Positions 20,635 to 31,599 of a stretch of DNA of 64,000 bases are shown one piece after another; positions within the stretch are counted from its first letter, which is position 1, and the number at the start of each line of letters is the position of its first letter. The notes under the pieces are model-generated. The model saw only the letters and a list, made by a program, of their open reading frames with translations, was not told the origin of the DNA and searched no databases. The position numbers and the translations under genes are program-made. Source of the stretch: Zelonia costaricensis (taxonomy: Eukaryota > Euglenozoa > Kinetoplastea > Trypanosomatida > Trypanosomatidae); assembly GCA_030849075.1 (NCBI GenBank), contig JASAOO010003475.1:1-64000 (forward strand), written 5' to 3'.

Positions 20635-21954
20635 TTGCCGCGACGATAGGCGAGCGCTTGGTGAAAGCACAAGTGAGGGAGGGCAACGTGGTGGGAGGGG
20701 GGTTCGTCTAGATGCACGGCGATGCCAGTCAAGTGGCAGGTGGAACCGACCCCAGTCGGTAAGGAGACCAAGTCTTCGAGGTGCGATGCGGGCGCGCCTG
20801 GCGGCCCCAGTTGTGGTGGAAGTCAAAGGAATCGCTCCAACACGATTGTGAAGGACACGAAGAAGTCGGAGCGGGTGCGACCACAAATGCGCAACACCAG
20901 CCAATCCGGATTCGTGGGAGGGGGGAAGAGGGGAACGGGTTGGCACGTTAGTGAGCTGGCCAACGTTCCTTGATCGAACGCTCCCGCTGCGCACGTCGCC
21001 GGCACGCGGCAGGAAGACGACAATGAACTCACGAGCGAGGAGGAAAGATGTGTCCCCGGTGACCGGAGTGTGCTATGGGGCGCAGCTGTTAGTAGGCACG
21101 AGCTGGCTATGCGTATGTGTGTGTGTGTGTCTGTGTGTGCTTGTGTATGTTTCTTCAAGTAGTCACCAATAGGGATGTCCCATCAGTGGTGGTGACAGTG
21201 GAACACGACGCGCCACACTACCGCGAACACCGTTCAAACACAAGAAACTTGGGAAGTGAGTACCACTGTGTGCAGCCGATCCGAAGGAAGAGGTGGTGCG
21301 TGTTGCAGGCAGGACGCAGTTCCAAGACCGGCGTATGGAAGTGCGAGAGAGGGCCAAAGCGGATGCCGTGTGGGAAAAGGAGGAAACATGCAGACAATGT
21401 CGAGAAAGAGGGTGCGGGAAATCGGTACTCAAGAGGATAGACAGGCCCGCCGCTGCTGCAGCAGCACTAGCAGCCTTTACGTGTGGTGTTGCGGGGCCGT
21501 GAGCGCAACGCACCTCTTCCCCCTGCTCAAGCAATACGTCACAGCGTGGACGAGAGAGGGAGGGGAGGGAGGGGGGCTCAGAGAGGTGGGCGTGTGTCGA
21601 AGTTGTGCTTTGAACTCCAGAAGCCCAGCACGCACCCGAGACTGCACGTCGCGCACTCGAGCCGCAGCGCCGAGGAGAGCCCTTTCACTCCTCCGCGTCG
21701 CCGACCCGCCGATTGCACTTAGCATTTCTCTTAATCTTCCGTTGCGACTTCTCCTCCGCAGCAAACAGCGCCGCTGCATCCTTCGCTTGCCCCATTCGTG
21801 AAATGGGATAAGTCGTGCCGAGGTGGCGCAAGACGATCAAGGCAACACCGCGTCATCACACCGTCTCAGCGATGCGTCGAGTTTAGCGGAAAGTGGAAGT
21901 AGGTTGATGATGGAGATGCCCTAGTGGCCACACACGCGACGACACGGAGGAAGC
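20635..21954. other. Intergenic region with TG repeat
   Basis: About 1.3 kb upstream of the DmX-like start and downstream of the 806-aa gene. It holds an interrupted TG tract at 21111-21150 and no supported gene. The in-frame extension of the DmX-like frame up to 20994 is probably 5' UTR. Confidence 0.65.
21111..21150. repeat. TG-rich microsatellite
   Basis: Interrupted (TG)n tract in the upstream region of the DmX-like gene. Confidence 0.88.
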
Positions 21955-24375
21955 TCACCTCCGGTGCTTGGGCACTGCGCCGGCCGTGATGCCAGCCACC
22001 CACGCCTCCAACGCGGCCTCCTCAGCCCTGCTCACCGCCGCCAGGGCAGCCATTGGAGTATCGCTGCCACCGCCGCGCGGCTCCTCGCGCCCCTGCACCT
22101 CCGCATGCGGTCCCACCAGCGAGCTCTCGCACACGAGCACCTCACCCACCCCGACGTCGCGGACCGTAAGGAGCAGACGCCGCGCGGTGCCGACATCAAG
22201 CCAGGCGGCGCACACCTCCTGCGCCCCTACCGGCGAAGACGCCGCACCGCCGTGGCGTGCCTTCGGCTTGCGCCGCACCACGAGCAGTCCAGGCTGCTGC
22301 TCGTGCCGACTCCCCTGCCCCACGTTGCGCAGACTCCTTACCCCCGTTTCGTACGTGTACTCGCGCACCGCGTCTTCGAGGTAGCCGGCGGCACTGCGGC
22401 CGTCCCCGACCAGTGTCCACACGGCGCTGTGCTGCACCGTGCCGCTAGGGGCGGCGCACGAAGACGACACCGGCGACGCCGCCGCTGCTGTCCACACACG
22501 AATAGAGCCGAGCGTCGTGAAGGCGTGGGAAAGGACCGGTGCGAGTCGCACATCAGCGTAGCGCGCCTCACCGGAGGGGACGTGCACCAGCAACCGCCCG
22601 GCACGCGCATAGACGCCGCTGCTGCCCCGCCCGCCCACTTCACGAGGCACCCAGAGCGAGGGCACGTGCGGAGCGATGGTGTAGGCGCCCTGCAACGCAG
22701 CGGCAGCAGCCGCACCAGCCGCGTCGTCCTGCGGTAGTGGCGGTGGTGCACATGACGCAGGCGTCGAAGAGGCTGATGTGAGGACCGCGTGCGTGGGCAG
22801 GGCCGCGCAGACGACGACAGCGTGGCGGCTCAGCACCCGCGGGGCATGCAAACGCAGCACATACGCCTCCTGCCACTCCGTGGGCGGTGAGGGCCCCGTA
22901 AAGGGCTCGCTGCGGCGACGCACGCAGAGCAGGTACGAAGCTGTGCGCGGCTTCAGCAAGGCCAGGCCGGCGTCCTGCGTGAAGGCGTGCATGAGGCGCT
23001 CCGCATCACTCAGCGACGGGTCATCCCGGATGAACTGGTGCCGCTCCACAGCCTCCAGCACCGCGTCAAGTGTGGCGGCGTCGGGGCGAGGCGAGGCAGC
23101 GAGCTTGCGAAGCGACCACTCCCCCACAGTGCCGTCGTGAGGTCCCTCGCGAGCTTCGGTGCTGGCGCGCAGCGCCCGGGACACGTGCGCCTCCCAGGCC
23201 TGCTCCACGGTAGGGAAACTGTACAGGGAGCTCCTGGCCGCCGCGTGGGGGGCATCGAGTGGCAGGCTCGCCACCGCAAGCGCCGCGCTGCTGTCTGTTG
23301 GCACAGCGGCCGTCAAGCCTTCCCAGCACAGCTGCAGATCATCTCGGAGAAGGCCCTGCAGCGTGGCAGTGCTTGCGAGGCACGCAGGCGATGGGAAGGC
23401 CAAGTCTGCACACCAACGCCGCACCTCACCGCCCTCCCCGCGAGCACATGGCAGCAGGAGTCGCACATAGGCAGCAGCTGGCGCGCAGTACAAGCTCAGT
23501 CCCCAGAGTGCACTAATAGTGACGTTGCCCATGTCTGCAAGTGCGTACGGCGCGCACGGCTCCCGCAGCTGCGGTGTTCCCGCGGAGGGCTGCACGTGCA
23601 TCGCCTTGGCTGTCTGCGGTGACACGCGTGCCGCCGTCGTACCCGTCACAGGGCTCTCGGCCACCGCGGCGGTGTCGGCGATGCTCGTGCGTGTAAAGCA
23701 GTGAAACCCATCTAGCTGCAACCCCGGCGTGTTGTAGAGACGCACGAGATGCTCGAGGAGGCGGCGCACGGCGTCGTCCACGACGGCGTCGGCGTAGCGC
23801 GGCAGCGCCCCGGCGTCCCACACGACCTCGATGAAGAGGCGCGCAAAGGGAGTCACCGCGCTGGCAAGCGAGGACGACGCACAGGCGGCCCTCGCCTCCG
23901 AATCCGCCTCGGACACGGACCCCGCGGGAGTCACCTCGACCACCCACACCCGCGGCGGAGCGCCTGCGCCTGGTGCACTGGACGTCGCCTCGGGGTGCAA
24001 TAGGTGTTGCAGTCGCCCCGCACTCCACCAATGGGGGTCGCTGCCTGGCGATGCAGCCACCGTTCTCGCGGTGGCGGTTTCGGGGTCTGGATGGGGGAGG
24101 AACAGCTCCGTGACGTGGAGAGTCGCGCCGCCCTCGTCAAGGTGCTCAAAGCGTGCCGTGTTGCTCGACGCGCCACGCGGGAGAGTATCGAAGCTGCTAC
24201 CGGATGGAGGTGATGTGGTGCACGCAGTGGACTGACCCGACTCTGCCTTGTCAGAACCGCTGCGGCAGCGGGTGTGGTCCAGGTGGTGCGTGGACACGTC
24301 CAGCGTCCACCCCCGCGGGGCCAGGAGGTGGCCCGTCGAGAAGCCCCACACGCGCCGAGGGCAGAGGTCATCCAT
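21955..24375 (-). CDS. Conserved-looking hypothetical protein, 806 aa
   Basis: The product is 806 residues, starts at an ATG and has no recognised domain. It is Ala/Ser/Pro-rich with no signal peptide, obvious membrane segment or coiled coil. Well-structured blocks alternate with low-complexity linkers. One block near residues 1-40 begins MDDLCPRRVWGFSTGHLL; others lie near 185-235, 280-360, 430-530 and 585-640. A good splice acceptor with a long pyrimidine tract lies 8 nt upstream of the ATG, which supports both the gene and its start. Weak resemblance of a few segments to the GPI-transamidase subunit PIG-T was considered and not accepted. The function is unknown. Confidence 0.75.
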   Translation of the reverse strand: MDDLCPRRVWGFSTGHLLAPRGWTLDVSTHHLDHTRCRSGSDKAESGQSTACTTSPPSGSSFDTLPRGASSNTARFEHLDEGGATLHVTELFLPHPDPETATARTVAASPGSDPHWWSAGRLQHLLHPEATSSAPGAGAPPRVWVVEVTPAGSVSEADSEARAACASSSLASAVTPFARLFIEVVWDAGALPRYADAVVDDAVRRLLEHLVRLYNTPGLQLDGFHCFTRTSIADTAAVAESPVTGTTAARVSPQTAKAMHVQPSAGTPQLREPCAPYALADMGNVTISALWGLSLYCAPAAAYVRLLLPCARGEGGEVRRWCADLAFPSPACLASTATLQGLLRDDLQLCWEGLTAAVPTDSSAALAVASLPLDAPHAAARSSLYSFPTVEQAWEAHVSRALRASTEAREGPHDGTVGEWSLRKLAASPRPDAATLDAVLEAVERHQFIRDDPSLSDAERLMHAFTQDAGLALLKPRTASYLLCVRRRSEPFTGPSPPTEWQEAYVLRLHAPRVLSRHAVVVCAALPTHAVLTSASSTPASCAPPPLPQDDAAGAAAAAALQGAYTIAPHVPSLWVPREVGGRGSSGVYARAGRLLVHVPSGEARYADVRLAPVLSHAFTTLGSIRVWTAAAASPVSSSCAAPSGTVQHSAVWTLVGDGRSAAGYLEDAVREYTYETGVRSLRNVGQGSRHEQQPGLLVVRRKPKARHGGAASSPVGAQEVCAAWLDVGTARRLLLTVRDVGVGEVLVCESSLVGPHAEVQGREEPRGGGSDTPMAALAAVSRAEEAALEAWVAGITAGAVPKHRR

Positions 24376-24382
24376 CGTGTAC

Positions 24383-24435
24383 CTGCAGAAGCGAGCAGTC
24401 CGTGTGTGGAGAAGAGGTAGGTGGGAAGCACAGCG
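24383..24435 (-). promoter_or_regulatory. Trans-splice acceptor and polypyrimidine tract for the 806-aa gene
   Basis: On the minus strand a pyrimidine-rich stretch ends in CTTCTGCAG, with the AG at 24384-24383, 8 nt before the ATG at 24375. This is the usual spliced-leader addition signal. Use of the site is inferred. Confidence 0.6.
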
Positions 24436-25253
24436 CAGCGGCGGTGACGTTCCATGGAGAGGGGAGCGGAGAAAAGGGTGGAGTGGGGGGGGGGGGGGGC
24501 CGGCGCAGGTACGTCGGGTGAGAGTGCCTCGAAGTGCGCTGAATGGGCAAGAGAAGAGGGCGACCTCGCACAGGACGGGGGGGGGGGCACAGAGATGTCC
24601 TTTGTCTCTACAAAGAGGTACACCGTATCGGACTGCATTTGCGTGTGTGTGTGTGTGTGTGTGTGTGATGGCGCCCGCTGACGCGGCAAAGACGGTGCCT
24701 TGTGAAAGGACGCGAAGGAGAGACAGCGTGGGGACTGCCGCTGCACGCTCACTTCAAGAGCACCGCGTGCGCCGGAGCGCTGAGGCAGTGTACACCAACG
24801 CACCTTCTGGAACGCGACCTGCTGATGCGCTTCTTTTTTGTGTAGTTGTCAGCCTGCCCCCGGCCTTGCTTGAGCACGCGAGAGGGGGAAGATGGGGAAG
24901 GGGGGGGGGGGCGGTGGCGGGCCTCCCTTGCCGTTCCACCCACCCACTCACACACCTCGCATCAAGCATCGCGCTCTAGGTGCAAGCCGCGGGGTAACCA
25001 AAGGCACGCACAAGCGTAGGGCGACACCGGCAAAGGCGAGGACGCGGTTGTGCCGCATCTCATGCGATGTCGCCGACGCTGTGGGTGGCGGTGACGGTGG
25101 CAGCACGCTTTCCGAGCGGGGCGACAAGGACGGCTCGAGGTAAACTAAACTGAACACGAGAGAAGAATGAAAGCGGGAAGTCCCCTCCCACCCGCCGCTG
25201 CCCGTCGACATGCGGCTTCTCATGTTTTGTGTGTTCATTTTTTCAAGGGCCGC
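24385..25253. other. Intergenic region
   Basis: About 0.9 kb between the transporter stop and the 806-aa gene's splice site. It contains G runs near 24487-24500 and 24579-24588, a TG tract at 24643-24667 and no supported gene. Confidence 0.65.
24643..24667. repeat. TG microsatellite
   Basis: Perfect (TG)n tract of about 25 bp, about 270 bp upstream of the 806-aa gene start. Confidence 0.92.
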
Positions 25254-27257
25254 TCAGCACGGCCACCACGACAGCTTCCGTTTGGGGAAGTACATTTGGA
25301 GGGGGAGGTTGACCAGCACAAAGCCCACCATGACGAGGATGGCGCCCGCGATGTAGGCGCCGCTGAAGTGCGCGCTGCGGAAAACCGCGTCGACGACCAT
25401 CGCCAGCGGCGTGGTCAGCGACAGCCCCAGCGTCGCCACGACAGGCGAGGTGAGCACCACGCTGCGGGCCCACAGCACATCACTCAGGTTTGTGCCGACG
25501 AGGGAGTTCATGAGCAGCGGCCAGAACTGCGACCACGTCGGCCACGCAAACGGCTCGACTCCGGTGACGCTCAGCAGCATCAGACCCGGCCACAAAAGAA
25601 AGAAGTTCAGCACGCCGACGGCGCCAAAGACCATTCCCATGGCGAAGCGCTCGTCGTCTGGCAGGTAGTACTTCAGCACCGACGTGTAGGCGGCGTAGAA
25701 GAAGGCGGAGAGGAGCGCGATGACGTCGCCGCCCACCGTGTTGCGGCCGCCGCTGGCGTTCTTGTCGGAGAGGCCGACCATGATGGTGCCGCTGACGCAC
25801 AAGGCCACGGCGACGCACTGGTGTACGCCGAGACGCTGGCCCAGCAGCACCACCGACAGCACCAAGGTCCAGATCGACGAGGTCGAGCTGAGAACCGTGT
25901 TGGACGCGACGGACGTGATGGAGAGGGAGAGGTTGAAGAGGTAATTCGCGAAGAACCAAAACGGGCAGAAGCACAGGGCACACCACCAGATGCGGCGCAG
26001 CGAGTAACGGCGAATGCGCTGCCGGCGCGCGCGCTGGTGGTAGCGCCGGCGCGGTGGCGGTCCCACCCCGTCATGCCGGAGCATGTCGGACGAGAAGACA
26101 GTGGCGCGCCGCGATGCCGCCTGCCACGGCGCAGCCGCCGCCGTGGCGCTGTCGTCGTCGTCCGTCAGCATCACACTCACGACCTCCTCCCGCTCGCTTG
26201 ATGCAGAGGAGGTGGGCAGCGAGTAGTCGCGACACTCATCCACGACGTGCAACTCGCCGTCCGCGTTGCGGCTGTCACGCTCGCTCTCGTCGTCCACGTC
26301 GTCGTTGTCAAGCATCTGGCTGCCGCTCGTCACGTCGGCAGCGCTCGGCTGCGAACGGGCCGCGGTGAACAGGGGTGGCGACAGGGTAGCGGCACCGCTG
26401 CCCGTCACCGACGGCGTGTGCTGCGTCCCGCCGTCGGCCATCAGGTGCGGCATCGACGCAGTCGACGGCGCGTGGCTGGCGTTGGCTGACGCGATAAGCG
26501 GCAGCTGTGGCGGCGGCGTGCGAGCGTGGTGCAGCGCAGGTGAGAGGCGCCGCATCTCCAGTGACGAAAGCACGCTGCTCTGCAGAGCGGCATGAGTGAG
26601 AGACCAGTTGGCACCAGAGACGGTGCGGCTGTGCGCCGGCACGATCGTCGGCATCGGCGGCGCGAGTTGAGGCAGATGGGTACCGCTGGTGCTGCGGCTG
26701 ATGTCCGCCCCGCCTGGGTGTGGCTCTCGTCGCGCCGACGAGGACGTCGCGCCGCGGCCCATCCCCTCTCGTTGCGCCTCGGGTGCGCCATCGTCGTCCG
26801 ATGTCGTCTCAACCGAGTCGAGTCGCGCGTCCTCGACGCAGACGCGCTGCGACCGCGACGCCTCGTCCCACGGGGTGCGGCGCCAGCGCGCCGAGAGGAA
26901 GTACCCTGCATTCCAGAAGCAGAACCCCGTCGTGTTGAAGTACGTCAGGAAGAACGGCTTGTTGAACTCAAGCTCGCCGAAGATGTACTGAATCCACACG
27001 GATGACGCCACCCAGATGACCGTGACGCACAGGATCAAGGCAATGCCGAGGCCGTACTTGGAGAGCCGCAGAAGCGGCGCGACGTACACGGCGGCACGCC
27101 GCAGCTCACCGTACAAGCACTCGAGCGAGGTCAGCACGCGATTGCGCGGCGCGTCGTCGGCGATGACGATGGACCCGGGCGCGCCAACGTCATCCTGCGC
27201 GGTGCCGGCAGGTCCGGCGTCTTCGCGTCCGTGCCAAAGCGACGGCCACGAAGGCAT
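25254..27257 (-). CDS. SLC35F-type (SLC35F5-like) drug/metabolite transporter superfamily protein
   Basis: A 667-aa integral membrane protein. The first two membrane helices lie at about residues 57-125, including ALILCVTVIWVASSVWIQYI and an FNTTGFCFW segment. A block of about eight helices follows at about 415-650, with SVASNTVLSSTSSIWTLVLS, a GRNTVGGDVIALLSAFFYAA segment and a VVATLGLSLTTPLAMVVDAV segment. These match the SLC35F/EamA-like fold, in particular SLC35F5 and its fungal relatives. The substrate is unknown; SLC35 relatives move nucleotide-sugars or other small metabolites. A 285-residue Ser/Asp/Arg-rich cytosolic-looking insert separates the two helix blocks and is unusual for the family. 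The C-terminus ends KRKLSWWPC. The start ATG is the first in frame. Confidence 0.87.
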   Translation of the reverse strand: MPSWPSLWHGREDAGPAGTAQDDVGAPGSIVIADDAPRNRVLTSLECLYGELRRAAVYVAPLLRLSKYGLGIALILCVTVIWVASSVWIQYIFGELEFNKPFFLTYFNTTGFCFWNAGYFLSARWRRTPWDEASRSQRVCVEDARLDSVETTSDDDGAPEAQREGMGRGATSSSARREPHPGGADISRSTSGTHLPQLAPPMPTIVPAHSRTVSGANWSLTHAALQSSVLSSLEMRRLSPALHHARTPPPQLPLIASANASHAPSTASMPHLMADGGTQHTPSVTGSGAATLSPPLFTAARSQPSAADVTSGSQMLDNDDVDDESERDSRNADGELHVVDECRDYSLPTSSASSEREEVVSVMLTDDDDSATAAAAPWQAASRRATVFSSDMLRHDGVGPPPRRRYHQRARRQRIRRYSLRRIWWCALCFCPFWFFANYLFNLSLSITSVASNTVLSSTSSIWTLVLSVVLLGQRLGVHQCVAVALCVSGTIMVGLSDKNASGGRNTVGGDVIALLSAFFYAAYTSVLKYYLPDDERFAMGMVFGAVGVLNFFLLWPGLMLLSVTGVEPFAWPTWSQFWPLLMNSLVGTNLSDVLWARSVVLTSPVVATLGLSLTTPLAMVVDAVFRSAHFSGAYIAGAILVMVGFVLVNLPLQMYFPKRKLSWWPC

Positions 27258-27410
27258 GCCAACACCCCCAACCCCTTTCTGTTACTACAACGAATGAGTT
27301 CCCTTGCGGACAAGAAAGAAGGACAAGATAGGGAAGAAGAAGAAGGGAGCCACTACAGGCCTACACAGAGCAGCCGAGGCCCCACCCGGAGGGAGAGATG
27401 GGGAGCGAAC

Positions 27411-27446
27411 GCACACACACACACACACGCACGCACGCACGCACAT
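27411..27446. repeat. CA / CGCA microsatellite
   Basis: A (CA)n tract running into CGCA units, in the transporter's upstream region. Confidence 0.9.
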
Positions 27447-28009
27447 ACGCACCCCCACGTGGATGACTTACCCAGTGGAGTAGGACAAGAAAAGAAAGCC
27501 GAGGAGAGAAAAAGAACAGATACCAGCGAGGCGCAAAGCAGCAATGCCACAGAGGTTAGAGGCGGGGGGTGGGCCAGCAGAGACAAAAGGGGGGAGAGGG
27601 AGAGAGAGAGGGGGGGGAGCCACCACAGCCAGCACCTGACACGCAGAGCAAGATGACTTGCGGCGGCGGCGGAGGGAGTAGGGAAAGTGGCCAGACGAGA
27701 AAGATGTCGTGCACACCCACAGCTCTAGCGTGCGTGCGGTGAACCGAGAGGACTCGGCTGAAGTATCTGTGGGAAGTCGCGGCAGACAGACGCGCACACT
27801 CCACTCAAAGAAAACACGCGTAGTCGCAGTCGCAGGCACGCCACAGTAGAAGGAGCTTGTGAGTTCTGTGGGTCTTCCAGTGAGGCGATAGCAGTGGCGA
27901 TCAGGCGTGTAGACGTGCAGTGGTGCAGCGAGCAAGCGCGCGGGTGATGGAGAGAGGGGGGAGAGACGATACGTTCAAAACAAAGCTGATGGCCTCCGCG
28001 ACAAGTCAC

Positions 28010-28023
28010 AAAAAAAAAAAAAA
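28010..28023 (-). promoter_or_regulatory. Oligo-T tract, candidate polypyrimidine signal for the transporter mRNA
   Basis: An A14 run on the plus strand gives T14 in the minus transcript, followed within about 25 nt by AG dinucleotides. It is a plausible trans-splicing signal about 750 nt before the transporter ATG. Other tracts nearer the gene could be used instead. Confidence 0.4.
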
Positions 28024-29170
28024 GAACAGTTGAACGCAGCAGTGTGGAGCCTAGACCAGCCCAGACACAGCACGCCACTGGTTGCTGTAGTTCTCACCCC
28101 TACACGAGCAGACGGGGTTAGCGAACGCTGGATCGAAAAAGGAAACAAGCAACTATAAAAGAGCCCAGCACCACGGCCGAACACTCTACCCTCCCTCTCC
28201 CTCTGTCACGCAACAAATCGATAGTCGCGTCTCCGCGCACAAATGTGCGTGCCGCGAGGACGGCAAGAGCGCCAGAAGAAAAACAACGAGACGGAGCGAA
28301 GATAAGAACTTTGGGGGTGTGCTAGAACGTTGCTTCTTGCGGCTCGAATGCGGAGGTGAAACGAAACAAAGAGGACCGAGAAACCCGGGAAAAGGAGCGA
28401 CGGTGGTGTTCAGTGCTAGCGCGAGCAAACAAACGATGAAACAAAAGTGGCTCGGTGTGAAAGGAGTACGAATGGGGGGGGATGTCGGCAGCGGTGACGA
28501 GGGGGGTGCGAGTACGGGGCGGGGGCGAGAGAGGGAGGGCGGGGGAAGAAGAGGCAACGCCCACGGTGTCACAAGGAACAACAACAAACCAAAAGCAAAC
28601 GATAAGTGCCAACCGTCGGGGCTGGAAGTGTGAGGAAAGTGGTGTTGACAAGGTACAGCTAGCACCCACGCCCGTACCAAAGCACAGGGAGATGTGTGCT
28701 TGTCTGTGTGTGCGTGTGTCTTTCCGTGTAGCTGGGCGTTTATCGCTCCTTGATGTCGCCGTGGCTCTTTCGCTTTTTTTTTGTGTGTCACGCCGACGAG
28801 CCCACGAGAAGGGGCGAGAATCTGCTTGACGACTCGACTCCCCTAGGTGTGCGTGGTTGCCCTCTTCGCAAGCGCCGACAGTCGCAGCGTACTAACTTCC
28901 GCCGTTCTTCAAGTTTTTTGATCCTGTGCGCGTGTTGCTCCAAGCTACTCCCCAGTCGCCCGAGCCGCCGCTTCGAGCTCTTCTCTCTCGCTTCACGTTC
29001 CCCCCTATCCCCTGTATCGGTGCAGCTACACCGCGCCTCCGAGAAGCGACCACTGCGGAGCAAGAGAGGACGAGGGTACGACGTCAGGCGCGCCAGTAAG
29101 TCGCGTAGGTGAAAGCCGTGCTTGTGAAGACACGGTCGTGTTTTCTTGTGGCCTCACACCTCTGAAGCTG

Positions 29171-29219
29171 TGCGTGTGTGTGTGTGTATGTTTGTGCGGG
29201 TGTGTATGTGTGTTTGTGC
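29171..29219. repeat. TG-rich microsatellite
   Basis: Interrupted TG tract in intergenic DNA. Confidence 0.88.
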
Positions 29220-31599
29220 ACGCGACACCCTTGAAGGTGCACCGTATGTGTTCGTAGAAGACGGGGGGGGCAGGTCGTGGGCTCGCACAGTGACACAGCA
29301 AACACTATCGCGGTGCGGAGGTGAGAGGTGAAGTGCTCGCAGGAGCAGAGAGTGCGGTGCAGTGGCAAGCGAGACAGACTGACTGAGCTCCCAGAGCTGA
29401 CTACATTTCGCTGACGTGCCCTGCGTGTGTATGTGCGTCGCGTCCTACAGAGCGGAGGCACCAACACTCCTGCGATGGTCGAGAGATCAGTGCATACGTG
29501 TACACACGGGCAGCCACGCGGCGAGACCATCGGCTCGTGGGTCGCACGTGCATTGGGGCAGAGAGCAGGATGGCATGGAGCACAAGCGCGGCGATCCGGC
29601 TCGAGCATCCTCGTTCGCTCTTCAAACCGTTCATTTTCTTTCGCGGGGGGCATCAGCTGCGTGAACGCCTTTCCTCTCTTGTTGTTGCTGTGGTCATCAT
29701 CTCGTAGGCGTTCTCGGCCTTGTCCCGTGAAGCGGAAGGGGGTGAGGGGAAAGAGGGAGAAGATCCAGAGAAAGGGAGAAGGGGAAGGTGGGGGGGGGAA
29801 GAATCTGAAAAACGTGCCAGCACACGTGGAGGAACCTCACTCTCGCGCATCGCCAACACACATGTAGGCACCACACATACCTTCGCACACACACACAGAC
29901 ATCACACCAGGGTCAGCTGTAGTCGTCGGTGCACCCCTCGTTGCCGCTCCCGCGCACTTGTGGCACACGGGCGCCGATGTACCCCGCACCCGCCAACACA
30001 AGCCCAGTCGCCTTTTCCGTTCTCTCGTTAGTCCCCGTCCGGTCACTAGTAGTGATGGCAGTGGAAGGGCCACCAGCTCAGCGCTCGTGCATTGAGGTGC
30101 GGACATGGGTAGGAGAAGGGCGATGAGGAAGAGAACAGGGAAGCACGGTGCAACGCAGGCACATGGGGAGCGGAGGAGGACAAGGAATGGAAATAGGGAA
30201 GAGGAGGTCAAGTGGGGAGGTGGGGAGGTTGGGCGGGGGAGGAGAGGGGGCCTCATTAACCCCATAGCGGTGGAGAGAAGACTCAGTTCTCAGCCGCACG
30301 CCGCTCGACAGCGTCTGCACACAGGAGCACACAACGCACACACGCATGTGCACACAGAGAAAGAAAAGTACGGGGGATGAGAGCGCCCTGTCAGGCTGCC
30401 TTTGTTGTATTTCCTGACCATGCCGACGCATGCGCTACTGTACACGTCACACCACGCACCGTCCGCCGACAGAGCTCACCTCCGTCCCCTTTCGGTGGCG
30501 CAGGTCGGCAAACAAGAGAAGGGCGAATAAGTCGAATCGTCCGAACACAAGCGCATACACTCGCACACAAACACACGCCGAAAGTGTGGGTGGTGCCGTC
30601 TACTGTGAAAAAGGTCGCCAAAATGAACGCGCACACGCAGACGCAAACTCACTCACTGGAGCGTACAGAAAAGGGTGGAGCTGGAGACTCCGCATCAAAG
30701 CTGTGCATGCGCAAGACACGCCGATGCACCGTCCCGAATAACATCGATCGAGGCAGCTGAAGGTGAAGAGGAGGACAGGCGGCAGGGAGGGAGTGAAAGA
30801 GAAATAGAGGAAGACAGCGGCAAGCGAAGAAGAGGAAGGGGGGAAAGAAAGTCCCCAAAAACGTCCAGCTTCGCAGGCCGGGGAAGAGTCGCAGTTCAAA
30901 GGAGTACCCAAATAGCAACGATGTAAGGGAAGCGGAAGAGAGAGGGAAGCGTGCGGCGGCGCGGTCGGCCGGCAGACTCAATGCCACTGATTGCAGCAAA
31001 GGAGCGCGGACGCGGCGCAGACAACGGGAAATGGTGGGTAGCGGACTGGGACGAGAGCGCACACATACCAGACACACGCACACACAACCACACTAGAAGC
31101 CTACAGTGCGTTTGCAGGACGAGGGAGTCGTGGCGAAGCGGGGAGTGGCAGAAAGCGTAAACAACCGTCCACGGGCCGGTGCGCGTGAGCGCAGACACGG
31201 CAAACGTGCGCTGGGGGTCGTTTCGCTCGCGCAGTGTCGTCGGGTGCAGCACCTACTTGCCCGTCCACGTCCGCTGTGTCCACCACCACCTGCAACAAAC
31301 CTCTTGCGCGCAGCGTACCAGCGGAACACATGCCGCACCCTCGCCTCTGACGCACCAAAGTGGTGCAGAGTGCGAAAGAGTGGAGAATCGGCTGGTACAA
31401 CGTCCTGCCGGTAAAGAAGTGAAAACACATAGAAACGTTGAAGACGAGAAATGGAAGGCGTGTCCATCCGCAGCGAGCGCTGCAGCGCCTGTGACGGCGG
31501 ATAGGCGCGAGCTGAGCGAAGAGAGACGTCGCTGCAACGCAACTTCCAACACACAAGCACACACAGAGAGATGCACATACGTCTCCCATGGGTGGCCAC

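Larger units (their letters stand above)
27258..31599. other. Long non-coding intergenic region (4.3 kb)
   Basis: The longest gap inside the minus polycistron. It holds the 3' UTR of the SIN1-like gene and the upstream region of the transporter. Visible elements are a CA/CG tract at 27411-27446, an A14 run at 28010-28023 (T run in the transcript) and a TG tract at 29171-29219. Its open frames are short or compositionally driven, and no tRNA or snoRNA-like signal was recognised by eye. Confidence 0.6.

Noticed and set aside
20635..20994. N-terminal extension of the DmX-like protein
   Set aside because: The extra 120 codons do not begin with a credible ATG and look like UTR; the ATG at 20634 fits homologous N-termini better.
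21955..24375. GPI-transamidase subunit PIG-T/GPI16 as the identity of the 806-aa protein
   Set aside because: Only scattered short similarities were seen, and it lacks the signal peptide and C-terminal membrane helix expected of that family.
28186..28791. 201-codon minus-strand open frame in the 4.3-kb gap
   Set aside because: Its composition follows the local purine/pyrimidine bias, and there is no recognisable domain or supporting splice signal near its start.
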